Positions 40,798 through 48,806 of a DNA stretch of 64,000 bases are shown here, one piece after another (position 1 is the first letter of the stretch; the number at the start of each line of letters is the position of its first letter). The translations under genes and the position numbers were made by a program. The notes below the pieces were generated by a model that saw nothing but the letters and a program-made list of their open reading frames with translations, made no database searches and was not told where the DNA came from. Source of the DNA: Rhizobiaceae bacterium (GTDB taxonomy: Bacteria > Pseudomonadota > Alphaproteobacteria > Rhizobiales > Rhizobiaceae); contig JAHBYV010000001.1 of assembly GCA_019635795.1 (NCBI GenBank), forward strand, positions 124,001-188,000. The letters run 5' to 3'.

Positions 40798-41135
40798 GAC
40801 AGGGCTATCTCATCCTGCAAAGCTTTCAGATGTGAGCGCGCGGCATTCATCGCAGCGCGCTCAATCGCGCGAAACCGCTCCACAACACAGCGTCCAAGCG
40901 CAGTAAGCTGTGCGCCGCCGCCATGTTTCCCGCCGGTCTGAGCGGAAATGAGCGGTTTGCCGAAGGTGGTGTTCATCTCTTCGAGCAGATCCCACGCGTG
41001 CTTGTAAGACATTTGCATTGCGCGCGCCGCGGCAGAGATTGAACCGAAGGAAGCTATTTTCTCCAGCAGCTCGACCTTTCCCGGTCCAATTCGCCCTTCA
41101 GGGTCGAGATTTATACGGAGGCTGAGTGAGGGCAT
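40794..41135 (-). CDS. modE: ModE-like molybdate-responsive regulator, DNA-binding domain only
   Basis: This 113-residue protein contains the winged helix-turn-helix of ModE (GPGKVELLEKIASFGSISAA, AARAMQMSYKHAWDLLEEMN, GKHGGGAQLTALG). The molybdate-binding TOBE repeats of full-length ModE are absent, so metal sensing would need another component, such as the TOBE-containing ModC. The ATG at 41135 follows GGAG and lies one base past the modC stop; a start at 41159 inside modC is less likely. Its probable target is the palindrome upstream of modB. Confidence 0.85.
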   Translation of the reverse strand: MPSLSLRINLDPEGRIGPGKVELLEKIASFGSISAAARAMQMSYKHAWDLLEEMNTTFGKPLISAQTGGKHGGGAQLTALGRCVVERFRAIERAAMNAARSHLKALQDEIALS

Positions 41136-41136
41136 G

Positions 41137-42243
41137 TCACGTTTCTCCAGCTGAACCAAACGTTATATTCGTTCGATCGAAACTGACGGTTTTTACGACA
41201 GCAAAGACGTCAAGGCCATGTGCGAGCCGAAGCGCGTCGACTGACTGCTTTGTTATGCGGGACAAGAGGGAGGCAGAGCCGCACTCAATATCAATCTCTA
41301 CCTGCGTTGGGTTTATGGGAACAATCTCGCGAATTTTGCCGTGCAGGATGTTAAGCGCGCTTATGCCATCCGGCTTTTTCGTCGCAACCATCACATCCCG
41401 CGCTCGAATGCGGATTGCCAGCTTCGTGCCGGGCGGCGCGTCCACTGCCGGAACCTGCAAGATGCCCGCAGGGCTTTCCAGAATGGTCACGCCATAGGCA
41501 TGTTCGTGCCCTTGCACGGTTGCGGTGAGAACTGCTCCGCTTTCATTCCGCTCTTCGATAGGCAAGAGGTCGGGGCGGCGCATAAGGTCCGCAATCTGGC
41601 CGGCAAAGGTAAGGCGTCCTGCGGACAACACGACAATATCGGTTGCCAGCCGGGAAACTTCGGCGATGGAATGGCTGACATAAACGACCGGGATTTTGAG
41701 TTCATCGCGTAGTCGTTCAATATAAGGCAAGATCTGTTCTTTGCGCGGGTCATCCAAAGAGGCCAGCGGCTCGTCCATCACCAGCAATCTGGGACTTGCC
41801 AGCAGCGCACGGCCAATTGCGACCCGCTGCTTTTCACCACCAGACAGGGACGCCGGACGCCGGCTCATAAGATGAGCAATGCCAAGCATATCGGTCACGC
41901 GATCGAGTTGCGCATACCGTTCGGCGCGCGGCGTAAACCATTCCCCGAATTTCAGGTTCTGCCCAACATTCAAATGCGGGAACAATCGCCCATCCTGAAA
42001 AACATAGCCAACTCGGCGAAGATGCGGCGGAACAAAAATGCCTCGCCCGGTATCTACGAAAGTTCGCCCACCAACGATAATTCGGCCTTTATTCGGGTTC
42101 AGCAGCCCGCTGATCATGTTGGAGAGTGAGGTTTTGCCCGAACCGGATGGGCCGAATATGGCGAGAAGCCTTCCAGCGCTCTCGAACTGGGCGTCTATTT
42201 CAAAAGACTCATGCCGGTGCTGAACATCAACGGAAATCGTCAT
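41137..42243 (-). CDS. modC: Molybdate ABC transporter, ATP-binding protein
   Basis: ModC is the ATPase of the molybdate importer. The 368-residue protein has Walker A GPSGSGKTS (about residues 31-39), LSGGEKQRVAIGRALL, Walker B LLVMDEPLASLD and a C-terminal MoBe/TOBE domain from about residue 290 (SALNILHGKIREIVPI). Its ATG overlaps the modB stop by 4 bases and the modE start follows immediately, so modB-modC-modE form one coupled operon. Confidence 0.94.
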   Translation of the reverse strand: MTISVDVQHRHESFEIDAQFESAGRLLAIFGPSGSGKTSLSNMISGLLNPNKGRIIVGGRTFVDTGRGIFVPPHLRRVGYVFQDGRLFPHLNVGQNLKFGEWFTPRAERYAQLDRVTDMLGIAHLMSRRPASLSGGEKQRVAIGRALLASPRLLVMDEPLASLDDPRKEQILPYIERLRDELKIPVVYVSHSIAEVSRLATDIVVLSAGRLTFAGQIADLMRRPDLLPIEERNESGAVLTATVQGHEHAYGVTILESPAGILQVPAVDAPPGTKLAIRIRARDVMVATKKPDGISALNILHGKIREIVPINPTQVEIDIECGSASLLSRITKQSVDALRLAHGLDVFAVVKTVSFDRTNITFGSAGET

Positions 42244-42932
42244 GTGGCAGCAAGCCGCTTGTATGCGCGTCGTGCCAGCAATTCAGATGCTGCCAACGCG
42301 GCCATTGCGATACAGATCGAAATCAGTGTCAGGCGCATTGCCGCCGCATCGCCGCCGGGAACCTGCGTGAACGTATAAATCGCGGAGGGCAGGGTTTGGG
42401 TTTCTCCGGGAATGTTTGAAACAAACGTGATTGTGGCGCCAAACTCACCCATTGCCTTCGCAAAAGCCAACACCATTCCTGCAATGATGCCGGGCAATAT
42501 GAGGGGTAATGTCACAGTGCTGAAAACCCAGATGCGCGAAGCTCCAAGTGTTGCTGCTGCCGACTCCAGCTTCACGTCAACTGCTTCGATAGAAAGACGG
42601 ATAGCCCGGACCATGAGGGGAAATCCCATCACGGCACAGGCCAGTGCAGCTCCTGTCCAGCGAAACGACAGAACTATTCCGAACACTTCATTCAGGAAAA
42701 TGCCTGCGGGGCCTTGTCGTCCAAATGCCAGCAAAAGGAGATAGCCTGTCACGACTGGCGGCAAAACCAGCGGCAGGTGCACAATGCCATTCAGCAGCGA
42801 TTTGCCCCAGAAATCCTTGCGCGCCAGTACCATGGCAACCGCAAGGCCAAATGGCAGGCTACCCACCATCGCCCAGAACGCGACCTTCAACGACAATTGA
42901 AGCGCCGACCATTCTTCCGGCGTCAGATGCAT
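42240..42932 (-). CDS. modB: Molybdate ABC transporter, permease
   Basis: ModB is the membrane channel of the molybdate importer. The 230-residue protein has about five hydrophobic segments and the permease-ATPase contact motif EAVDVKLESAAATLGASRIW. The ATG has GGAGGGG eight bases upstream. It is the first gene after the ModE-like palindrome; the usual first gene, the periplasmic molybdate-binding protein modA, is not there, and the next gene upstream encodes a DNA glycosylase. Confidence 0.93.
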   Translation of the reverse strand: MHLTPEEWSALQLSLKVAFWAMVGSLPFGLAVAMVLARKDFWGKSLLNGIVHLPLVLPPVVTGYLLLLAFGRQGPAGIFLNEVFGIVLSFRWTGAALACAVMGFPLMVRAIRLSIEAVDVKLESAAATLGASRIWVFSTVTLPLILPGIIAGMVLAFAKAMGEFGATITFVSNIPGETQTLPSAIYTFTQVPGGDAAAMRLTLISICIAMAALAASELLARRAYKRLAAT

Positions 42933-42946
42933 CCAGCCACCCCTCC

Positions 42947-42966
42947 CTATATTCGGATGAATATAG
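42947..42966. promoter_or_regulatory. ModE-like operator upstream of modB
   Basis: CTATATTC (42947-42954) and its exact complement GAATATAG (42959-42966) flank GGAT. AT-rich TATAT palindromes of this form are the established binding sites of ModE upstream of mod operons. The element begins immediately upstream of the modB ribosome-binding site, so occupancy would block the promoter or the early transcript. This supports autoregulation by the ModE-like protein encoded at the end of the operon. Confidence 0.75.
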
Positions 42967-43004
42967 CCACCTTGCAGAACATTCAGTCAAGGGAAGGAGA
43001 GGGG

Positions 43005-43544
43005 TCAGAACTTGCGACTAAGGAACGGTGAGCCGGCTAGGCCAAATCGCCAGGGCTTTTCGACCGCGCGCGTGATGCCGATGCGCGGCCCCGCGATGAT
43101 CTCGGCGTCTGACCCGCACGCAAGCTGTACAACTCCGCTGTTAAGCGGATGGCCATTCAGGCCAATATCAATACCGAGTGCCTGACATAGCCGTCCGGGA
43201 CCGGAACACAGAAGCTTCAAAGGTTCCAGCCCGCGCCGTTCGCGCATCAGATCAATGCCATGAAGCGGCTCGATAGCGCGCAGCAAGACAGCGCTGCCAG
43301 GCTGGCAAACGATGTTGAAACACCAGTGTATTCCGTACGACCGGTAGACATAGGCGCATCCTGATGGTCCGAACATCGCAGCATTTCGCGGAGTAGGGCC
43401 ATTGAAACTGTGTGAGGCAGGATCGTCCGGCTCATAAGCTTCGGTCTCAATGATAATGCCGCCAACACCATCAACGGTTATTGTGCTGCAGATCAGATCG
43501 CGCGCAACGTCAATGCTCGGTCGTTGGTAAAAGGCCAGTTCCAT
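43005..43544 (-). CDS. 3-methyladenine DNA glycosylase (Mpg/AAG family)
   Basis: The protein excises alkylated purines such as 3-methyladenine in base excision repair. The 179-residue sequence begins MELAFYQRPSIDVARDLI and contains IIIETEAYEPDDPASHSFNG with the catalytic glutamate region, VYRSYGIHWCFNIVC and GPGRLCQALGI, all characteristic of the AAG fold. The open frame extends to 43778, but that part lacks family sequence; the ATG at 43544 gives the normal length. It is on the same strand as modBCE, 72 bases upstream, but separated by the ModE-like operator. Confidence 0.88.
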   Translation of the reverse strand: MELAFYQRPSIDVARDLICSTITVDGVGGIIIETEAYEPDDPASHSFNGPTPRNAAMFGPSGCAYVYRSYGIHWCFNIVCQPGSAVLLRAIEPLHGIDLMRERRGLEPLKLLCSGPGRLCQALGIDIGLNGHPLNSGVVQLACGSDAEIIAGPRIGITRAVEKPWRFGLAGSPFLSRKF

Positions 43545-43590
43545 GGCCCAGGGCTTAGCAATCCTTGCCCTGGACTGCAAAGCACCTTTG

Positions 43591-43815
43591 TCAGGAGCGA
43601 ATTTTACTGCCTTCGACTTCAAGATGATATTTCGCAGCTGCTGACTGCAGCATTCGCACGAGTTTCGGGTCGGATAATCCGCAGTCTGGCAACACCGTGC
43701 GAATGGCAAGAATCGCCCGCTCAAGAGACAGCGGCTGGCGATATGCAACGCGTGAATGAACGTAATGATTGACCACATCGGTCGGCAGGCGGCTTTCGTA
43801 ACCCTGCATTCTCAT
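43591..43815 (-). CDS. Small hypothetical protein
   Basis: This 74-residue protein of unknown family reads as a plausible small helical protein, with LPTDVVNHYVHSRVAYRQ, LERAILAIRTVLPDCGLS and SDPKLVRMLQSAAAKYHLE as likely helices. It has no signal peptide or membrane segment. The ATG at 43815 has a purine-rich GGGGGTGAAGG before it, which is the main reason for accepting the gene. It lies between the glycosylase and the histidine kinase on the same strand. The function is not predictable. Confidence 0.6.
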   Translation of the reverse strand: MRMQGYESRLPTDVVNHYVHSRVAYRQPLSLERAILAIRTVLPDCGLSDPKLVRMLQSAAAKYHLEVEGSKIRS

Positions 43816-43875
43816 ATCCCTTCACCCCCTTTGAAGGACATGGCAAGGGTGAAGAATACTCGATTATGGTGCGGA

Positions 43876-46140
43876 TTACGCCTTGATCGTTCGCTCAACC
43901 ATAGGCAGCTTGATGAGGTAACGTACACCCCAAGGGTTAAACTGACGGTCGATAGTCGCGTCAAGTTCATAGGCCAGGGTACGTTGAACCAGCTCGGTGC
44001 CAAAGCCGGTGCGAGCCGGATTTTTTGGAAGGTCGGCAAGGCCGCTTTCTTCCCAAAGGAACACGAGCTTTCGGTCATCGCCATCATCCGCGATTTTCCA
44101 GCTTATCGCGATTTTCCCTTCGGGCACTGATAGCGCGCCATATTTGACAGCGTTCGTAGCAAGCTCATGGATTGCAAGCCCCATGGTTTCTGCGGCTTTC
44201 GGCTGCAAACCGACTTGCGGCCCGTCAATCGAAACCTGATCGCTTTCGCGGGCAGTGGCTGCGAGCAGCGTGTCGGCTACGAGCAAGCCAAGGTCAATCC
44301 CTGCGGTCGGGTCGCGCGTAACCGCTGCTTGCACACGTGCAAATGCACCAATGCGGCCATCAAGATGCATGGCATAGTCTTCCACCGTCTCGCTGGTCTG
44401 AGCAGTGCGCCGCGCGATCGAGCGAATGACTGAAAGCGTATTGCGGACCCGATGCTGAAGCTCTGCGGTGAGCAGTTGCTGATGTTCCTGTGCCTTCTTC
44501 AGCGCAGTCCAGTCATGGTTGATGCCGCCAATGCGCTGCACATGCCCGTCTGCATCGAACATTGGAAAAGCGGTCGAACGCAGCCAACGGATTTGTCCGT
44601 CCGAGGGGCGTCGAATTCGGTACTCGAACGCCACACGTTCTCCATTTCTGGCTTTTTCCGTGTTCTGCCAAGCGTCCTCGCGGTCCTCCGGCACGATCAG
44701 ATCGAACCATGAGTTGCTTTGTGCATCTCCCAATATGGCCTCGCGCTCGATTCCGTAAACCTTCTCAAACGCGGGGCTAAGGAATTCCCACTCCATTGTG
44801 GCGGCATCGCGCATCCACAACACGTCTGATGAAGCGTTGGTGAACTGGCTGAGCCGTTCTTCACTCTGTCGCTGTGCTGCCTCCGCATTGGTGCGCTCCA
44901 TGGCCGACCAAGTGCGCTCGGCAACTTCTTCTGCCAGAATAATCTCGGCAGGGGTCCAGCGTCTCGGCGTCATGCTGTGAATGCCCAGGGCGGCCCCGCT
45001 GTTGCTGTCCTTGGTCAGCATCACTGCTATAAACGCGCCGACGCCAGCATTGCGATAAGCACCGAAATCGGCATCTGCCAACTGCGGGTCACTTGCAACA
45101 TCATCCACAACCACGGTTTCGCCGCGCTGCCATGCCTCAATGAGCTTCGATCCGTAGACATTGACAGGGAAGCGCCCGGTGATCGATGGACATCCTTGCG
45201 TATAGTCATTGTGTATGACCGCTACGCCATCCACGATCTCTGCATAGGCAACGCGATTGGCCGAAAGGCGCTCTCCGAGAAGTCGAGACGCCACAAGCTG
45301 AATTTGCTCGGGGTCTGACACCGCGCGAAGCGCGTCACTCAACCGCAAAAGAAAAGCATGCCGCTCTTCGCTTTCCCGCAAGGCGGCTTCAATGCGCTTG
45401 CGGTGAGTAACGTCCAGCACAGCGCCAGTCATCCGCTTGGCCCTGTTGCCCTCAAAGGAAACTTGCCCGGTTATCGCCAGCCAGCGAATGGAGTTATCAG
45501 GCAGGCGTATGCGAATATCTTCCTGCAGCACGCCATCGCCATCCGCCTGGCAAGCGCGTTCCACTGCCGCGCTGTAGCGCTTTCTGTCTTGGGGAATGAT
45601 GTTCTCAAGCTGGTGGGCATCCAGAGAAAGAGTCGAGCCGTCATCCATCCCGAAAAGCGACCGCATCTGGCGGTCAGGTTCTGTCCTGCCGCTGTCAACG
45701 TCCCAAACAAACGTGCCCATCTGTGCAGCTTCAAGAGCATAGCGCAGGCGTTCTTCACGATCGTGCAGAATAGCCTCGGCCCTGATCCTTTCGGAAACAT
45801 CGATCAGCACAGCCAGAATCGGTAGTGATGCAGAAAGACCTGCGACTTTTTGCAGGCGGAGTTCGACTTGCACGGAACTGCCGTCCAGAAGGAGTTCAAG
45901 CTGAAGCGCCTGTTCATTGCCGTTGGTGGCAAGGGAAGCCAATGCTTCGTGCAGCCTTTGCCTGTGCGCGGGGGCAACAAGATCGGTCAGGCTTTTGCCG
46001 ACCAACTCGCTGTTCGCGTATCCCAGAATGCGTGACAAGGCCGCGTCAGCCGAGGCTATTCGGCCGTCCGAGTCGAGACTTGCCACCCCCACCGGCGTTC
46101 CGGCTGGATAGATTCCCTTGCGAGGATCAGTCATTGGCAT
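43876..46140 (-). CDS. HWE-family hybrid-less sensor histidine kinase with PAS and GAF domains
   Basis: This sensor of about 754 residues has no signal peptide or membrane segments and is probably soluble. From the N-terminus it shows a PAS domain (about 17-125), a second PAS (about 130-255, ending in a PAC-like WLAITGQVSFEGNRAKRMTG), a GAF domain (about 270-420), a third PAS (about 430-545) and the HWE kinase core: ELQHRVRNTLSVIRS with the phospho-His near 563, HELATNAVKYGALS near 658 and the WEES box near 696. The Brucella LOV signature NCRFLQ is absent, as is a phytochrome PHY domain, so its signal is unknown. The start overlaps the Crp/Fnr gene upstream; ATGs at 46140 and 46134 are both possible. 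Confidence 0.88.
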   Translation of the reverse strand: MPMTDPRKGIYPAGTPVGVASLDSDGRIASADAALSRILGYANSELVGKSLTDLVAPAHRQRLHEALASLATNGNEQALQLELLLDGSSVQVELRLQKVAGLSASLPILAVLIDVSERIRAEAILHDREERLRYALEAAQMGTFVWDVDSGRTEPDRQMRSLFGMDDGSTLSLDAHQLENIIPQDRKRYSAAVERACQADGDGVLQEDIRIRLPDNSIRWLAITGQVSFEGNRAKRMTGAVLDVTHRKRIEAALRESEERHAFLLRLSDALRAVSDPEQIQLVASRLLGERLSANRVAYAEIVDGVAVIHNDYTQGCPSITGRFPVNVYGSKLIEAWQRGETVVVDDVASDPQLADADFGAYRNAGVGAFIAVMLTKDSNSGAALGIHSMTPRRWTPAEIILAEEVAERTWSAMERTNAEAAQRQSEERLSQFTNASSDVLWMRDAATMEWEFLSPAFEKVYGIEREAILGDAQSNSWFDLIVPEDREDAWQNTEKARNGERVAFEYRIRRPSDGQIRWLRSTAFPMFDADGHVQRIGGINHDWTALKKAQEHQQLLTAELQHRVRNTLSVIRSIARRTAQTSETVEDYAMHLDGRIGAFARVQAAVTRDPTAGIDLGLLVADTLLAATARESDQVSIDGPQVGLQPKAAETMGLAIHELATNAVKYGALSVPEGKIAISWKIADDGDDRKLVFLWEESGLADLPKNPARTGFGTELVQRTLAYELDATIDRQFNPWGVRYLIKLPMVERTIKA

Positions 46141-46867
46141 CGAGGTGCGCCCCGTCGCGATCAAGGTGAAGATAACTCGGATTGAACATTGCTTGCCGCA
46201 TCAACGCATCAATATCGTTAATAACCAGCCGTTTGTTCTGAAGCGTAATCAGGTCCGCCGATCGCATCTGCTGTAGTGTGCGGTTGACGTGAACGGTCGA
46301 AAGGCCGGTCGCATCGCCCAGCTCGGCCTGCGTCGGCGGAAAATCGCAACTATTGCCTTGCGCGCGTCCGGCGCTCTTCTGCCGCAGAAACAGTTCGCAA
46401 AAGAGATGCGACATGCGTTCTACCGCATCGCGCTGCCCCAGATTGATTGTCCACTCGCGCTGTATGGCATTCGCAACCAGATTGTCCCACCACAGAGCGT
46501 GCGCAATTCGCGTTGAGCCCGACATTAATCCCTCCAGGGTCTCGCGCGATAAATCTGCGACTACGACCTCCGTAAGCGAGCCAATCGAATGATCCATCTC
46601 TTTCAATAAGAAGACGTTTAAATCGCAGATATCGCCCGGCACCGAAAAGCCGACGATCTGGCGACGACCGTCTTCCAGATATTTGTAGCGGCATGCCCAG
46701 CCATCCACGATCAATAGTGCACCGTTCGGCTTGTCGCCTTCTCTCAGAATATCTTCGTGCGCGCCGATACGCCGAACCCTCTCACTGCCGGCGCGTTCAA
46801 TGGCGCGCTGCTCAGCTGCGGACAGCTTGACGAAGTTCTGAAGTTTGCGAATGAGTGCCTGCGACAC
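46127..46867 (-). CDS. Crp/Fnr family transcriptional regulator
   Basis: This 246-residue regulator has an N-terminal cyclic-nucleotide-binding-like domain (about residues 20-140, with ILREGDKPNGALLIVDGWAC and VGFSVPGDICDLNVFL) and a C-terminal winged helix (FPPTQAELGDATGLSTVHVNRTLQQMRSADL, about 175-215). No cluster-binding cysteine set like that of FNR is visible. A GTG start with AGGTG before it is the best choice. The 3' end overlaps the histidine-kinase start by several bases, so regulator and kinase are probably co-translated; the response regulator next door is divergent. Confidence 0.9.
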   Translation of the reverse strand: MSQALIRKLQNFVKLSAAEQRAIERAGSERVRRIGAHEDILREGDKPNGALLIVDGWACRYKYLEDGRRQIVGFSVPGDICDLNVFLLKEMDHSIGSLTEVVVADLSRETLEGLMSGSTRIAHALWWDNLVANAIQREWTINLGQRDAVERMSHLFCELFLRQKSAGRAQGNSCDFPPTQAELGDATGLSTVHVNRTLQQMRSADLITLQNKRLVINDIDALMRQAMFNPSYLHLDRDGAHLDAND

Positions 46868-46989
46868 AGTTCACCTGGTGGATTGCGGGCTTACAATCTG
46901 AATAGCCCGTCGTAACTTGTAACCTATTCACATGCGTTAGTTTTTCAGACTAGATGCTTATATAGGGTTATCATTTGGGGTTTGGGTTA

Positions 46990-47379
46990 ATGGGCGTAGA
47001 TCTTGTTCAGGGGTTATTACGGGAAAAATTCGTACTCGTAATGGAGGATGAATATTTCATCGCGGATGATATTGCGCGAGCGTTAACAGAAGCTGGCGCT
47101 CAGGTTGTCGGTCCTTTTGGCCATGTTCATCAGGGTCTCGACCGGTTGAAGGTTGAGCCAAATATCAACCTTGCAGTTCTGGATATTAATCTGAACGGCA
47201 CCAAGGTTTTCGACCTGGCAGCGCAGCTGCAAGAACTGGGTGTACCGTTCATATTCGCCACGGGTTACGGATTCGGTCATCTGCCCGAACAATTTGCCAA
47301 GGTTCCCCGTTGGGAGAAGCCGTTCGACGTTTCGTCTCTGGCAAACGCGCTTGCCGCGCTCGATAAAAGCCGCGGCTGA
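46990..47379 (+). CDS. Single-domain response regulator
   Basis: This 129-residue protein is a complete receiver domain without an output domain: acidic pocket VMEDEYF (about residues 18-23), phospho-acceptor Asp in LAVLDINLNG (about 65), Thr in FATGYG (about 91) and Lys in WEKPFD (about 110). Such proteins act as phosphate relays or as anti-anti-sigma partners in alphaproteobacteria. The ATG at 46990 follows GGGGTTTGGG. It faces away from the Crp/HWE-kinase pair and is the obvious candidate target of that kinase, but this is inference from proximity. Confidence 0.88.
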   Translation: MGVDLVQGLLREKFVLVMEDEYFIADDIARALTEAGAQVVGPFGHVHQGLDRLKVEPNINLAVLDINLNGTKVFDLAAQLQELGVPFIFATGYGFGHLPEQFAKVPRWEKPFDVSSLANALAALDKSRG

Positions 47380-47867
47380 CCTGGCAGAATCGAAAAGCCA
47401 ATATAATCGAAGCGGAAGGGGCTTCACCTTTTGGTGTAAACTGATTGGCTGCGACGCTATTAATAATTTAGCATTGATTAATATATATCAGAGACCGAAT
47501 TTTGCCCGAAATTGCGGGATTTTGCGCAGGAATCGCACAAAAACCATGGCTTTCTGTGGGGGATAATATCTCGTTTACCACATTTGGCTGATCGCAAAAA
47601 TATCTAGGCATATTGATCTGTGTTAATGCGGTTATGTCTGGAGGTAGTTAAATCAGCTTAAATCTAACGTGCTTGGGGCAATCAGGTTACAACTACGGAA
47701 TACGGGCGGGGCGTTAAGTCATAAGAGCGGCATAAGCCGTACAATTCGCAGATTTCAAATCGTTCTGGTGGCGCTGTCATGGGTTGGCGGCGGCGCAGGT
47801 CAGAATATTGCGCATTGTCTGACGCCTTTCTCGCAAACATCAACTAGCGAACCAAGGGGTAAGGGCA
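47380..47867. other. Long leader / intergenic region before the LuxR-type gene
   Basis: These 488 bases contain no convincing gene. The region is AT-rich around 47455-47490 and includes several short inverted repeats (for example CCCGAAATTGCGGG near 47510), plus a TTAA-N6-TTAA element at 47648-47661. A long untranslated leader for the following regulator, or an undetected small RNA, is possible. The AAGGGGTAAGGG just before 47868 is its ribosome-binding site. Confidence 0.45.
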
Positions 47868-48644
47868 ATGGGCATCGCACACACAGTTACACTGAAATCA
47901 TCTGGCGACATTCTTCCGATCGCTGCAATGCACTCCAAGAAGGGCGACCTTCCATTTGCGGTTCAGCCGCAGCGTGGACGGGTTCTGGCGCTCATCGATC
48001 CGCGTGCGCTGGATCGTGAATGCTTCGCGCAGAGCCTGCGTTCGCAAGATGCGACGACGGAAATCACGCCATTCGCGTCCATTCAGGATTGGAAGCAGGC
48101 GCGTGATCGTCATTCGCAGTTCTCTGCTATCCTCTACAATATTGGCGGTCGCCGCGTGACCGAGCAGGGCGTGGGCGAAGAGCTTCAGAAGCTCGCAGCC
48201 GAGTTCAAGAACATTCCGGTCATCGTTCTGGCTGACACCGACGATCTGGCGCAGATACTCAAGGCGCTTGAGTTCGGTGCACGCAGCTACATTCCAACCT
48301 CGGTTGGCATCACGGTTTGCATCGAGGCAATCAGCCTGGCTTTGGCTGGCGGCGTTTTTGTGCCGGCAAGCAGTGTTCTGGCTATCCGTCAGGTCCTGGA
48401 GTCAGGTAGTGAAACTGCTCGCCACATGGCTGGCATGTTCACTGCGCGTCAGACCGAAGTGGTCGAAGCGCTGCGTCGCGGCAAAGCCAACAAGATCATC
48501 GCTTACGAACTCAACCTGCGTGAAAGCACCGTTAAGGTTCACATTCGTAACATCATGCGGAAACTGAAGGCGACAAACCGTACTGAAGTTGCTTGCAAGA
48601 TCAACGAAATGTTCCCGACCGATCTGGTGGCGGCTCGTCGCTGA
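47868..48644 (+). CDS. LuxR-type regulator with degenerate receiver domain
   Basis: This 258-residue protein has a receiver-like N-terminal domain (about residues 38-175) and a C-terminal LuxR helix-turn-helix (FTARQTEVVEALRRGKANKI and IAYELNLRESTVKVHIRN, about 191-243). At the phospho-acceptor position the sequence is AILYNIGG, without aspartate, and the usual lysine is missing from SYIPTS (about 140-145), so phosphorylation is not expected. The domain may respond to protein contact or a ligand. The gene stands alone beside the polysaccharide locus and the HWE-kinase cluster, and it has a strong terminator downstream. Confidence 0.88.
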   Translation: MGIAHTVTLKSSGDILPIAAMHSKKGDLPFAVQPQRGRVLALIDPRALDRECFAQSLRSQDATTEITPFASIQDWKQARDRHSQFSAILYNIGGRRVTEQGVGEELQKLAAEFKNIPVIVLADTDDLAQILKALEFGARSYIPTSVGITVCIEAISLALAGGVFVPASSVLAIRQVLESGSETARHMAGMFTARQTEVVEALRRGKANKIIAYELNLRESTVKVHIRNIMRKLKATNRTEVACKINEMFPTDLVAARR

Positions 48645-48669
48645 TACTGAAATCGATCAAGTTAGAAGG

Positions 48670-48696
48670 GCCCGGGCAGAAATGTCCGGGCTTTTT
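48670..48696 (+). terminator. Intrinsic terminator after the LuxR-type gene
   Basis: GCCCGGGCA (48670-48678) pairs with TGTCCGGGC (48683-48691), allowing one G-U pair, around a GAAA tetraloop and is followed directly by TTTTT (48692-48696). This is a textbook Rho-independent terminator ending the regulator transcript 26 bases after its stop codon. Confidence 0.88.
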
Positions 48697-48806
48697 CTCG
48701 TGAGCTATTTTGAATTGTAAACCAACTACGGCCACGCAACCCGGTCCGCATCGCGCGGCCGAAGTTAAGCGTGGCCGCGTCTTCGCCGCGGGGCAGGGGC
48801 GCGAAG

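Noticed and set aside
43876-46140. Idea that the HWE kinase is a blue-light LOV kinase or a bacteriophytochrome
   Set aside because: The LOV cysteine motif NCRFLQ is absent, and there is no PHY domain or N-terminal biliverdin-binding cysteine arrangement; PAS plus GAF alone is not sufficient.
47648-47661. Possible CtrA-type site TTAA-N6-TTAA before the LuxR-type gene
   Set aside because: The known CtrA site has seven bases between the half-sites; a six-base spacing in an AT-rich stretch is weak evidence.
47669-48019. ORF of 116 codons overlapping the start of the LuxR-type regulator
   Set aside because: It runs in another frame through the ribosome-binding site and first 150 bases of a well-supported gene and has no recognisable protein features.
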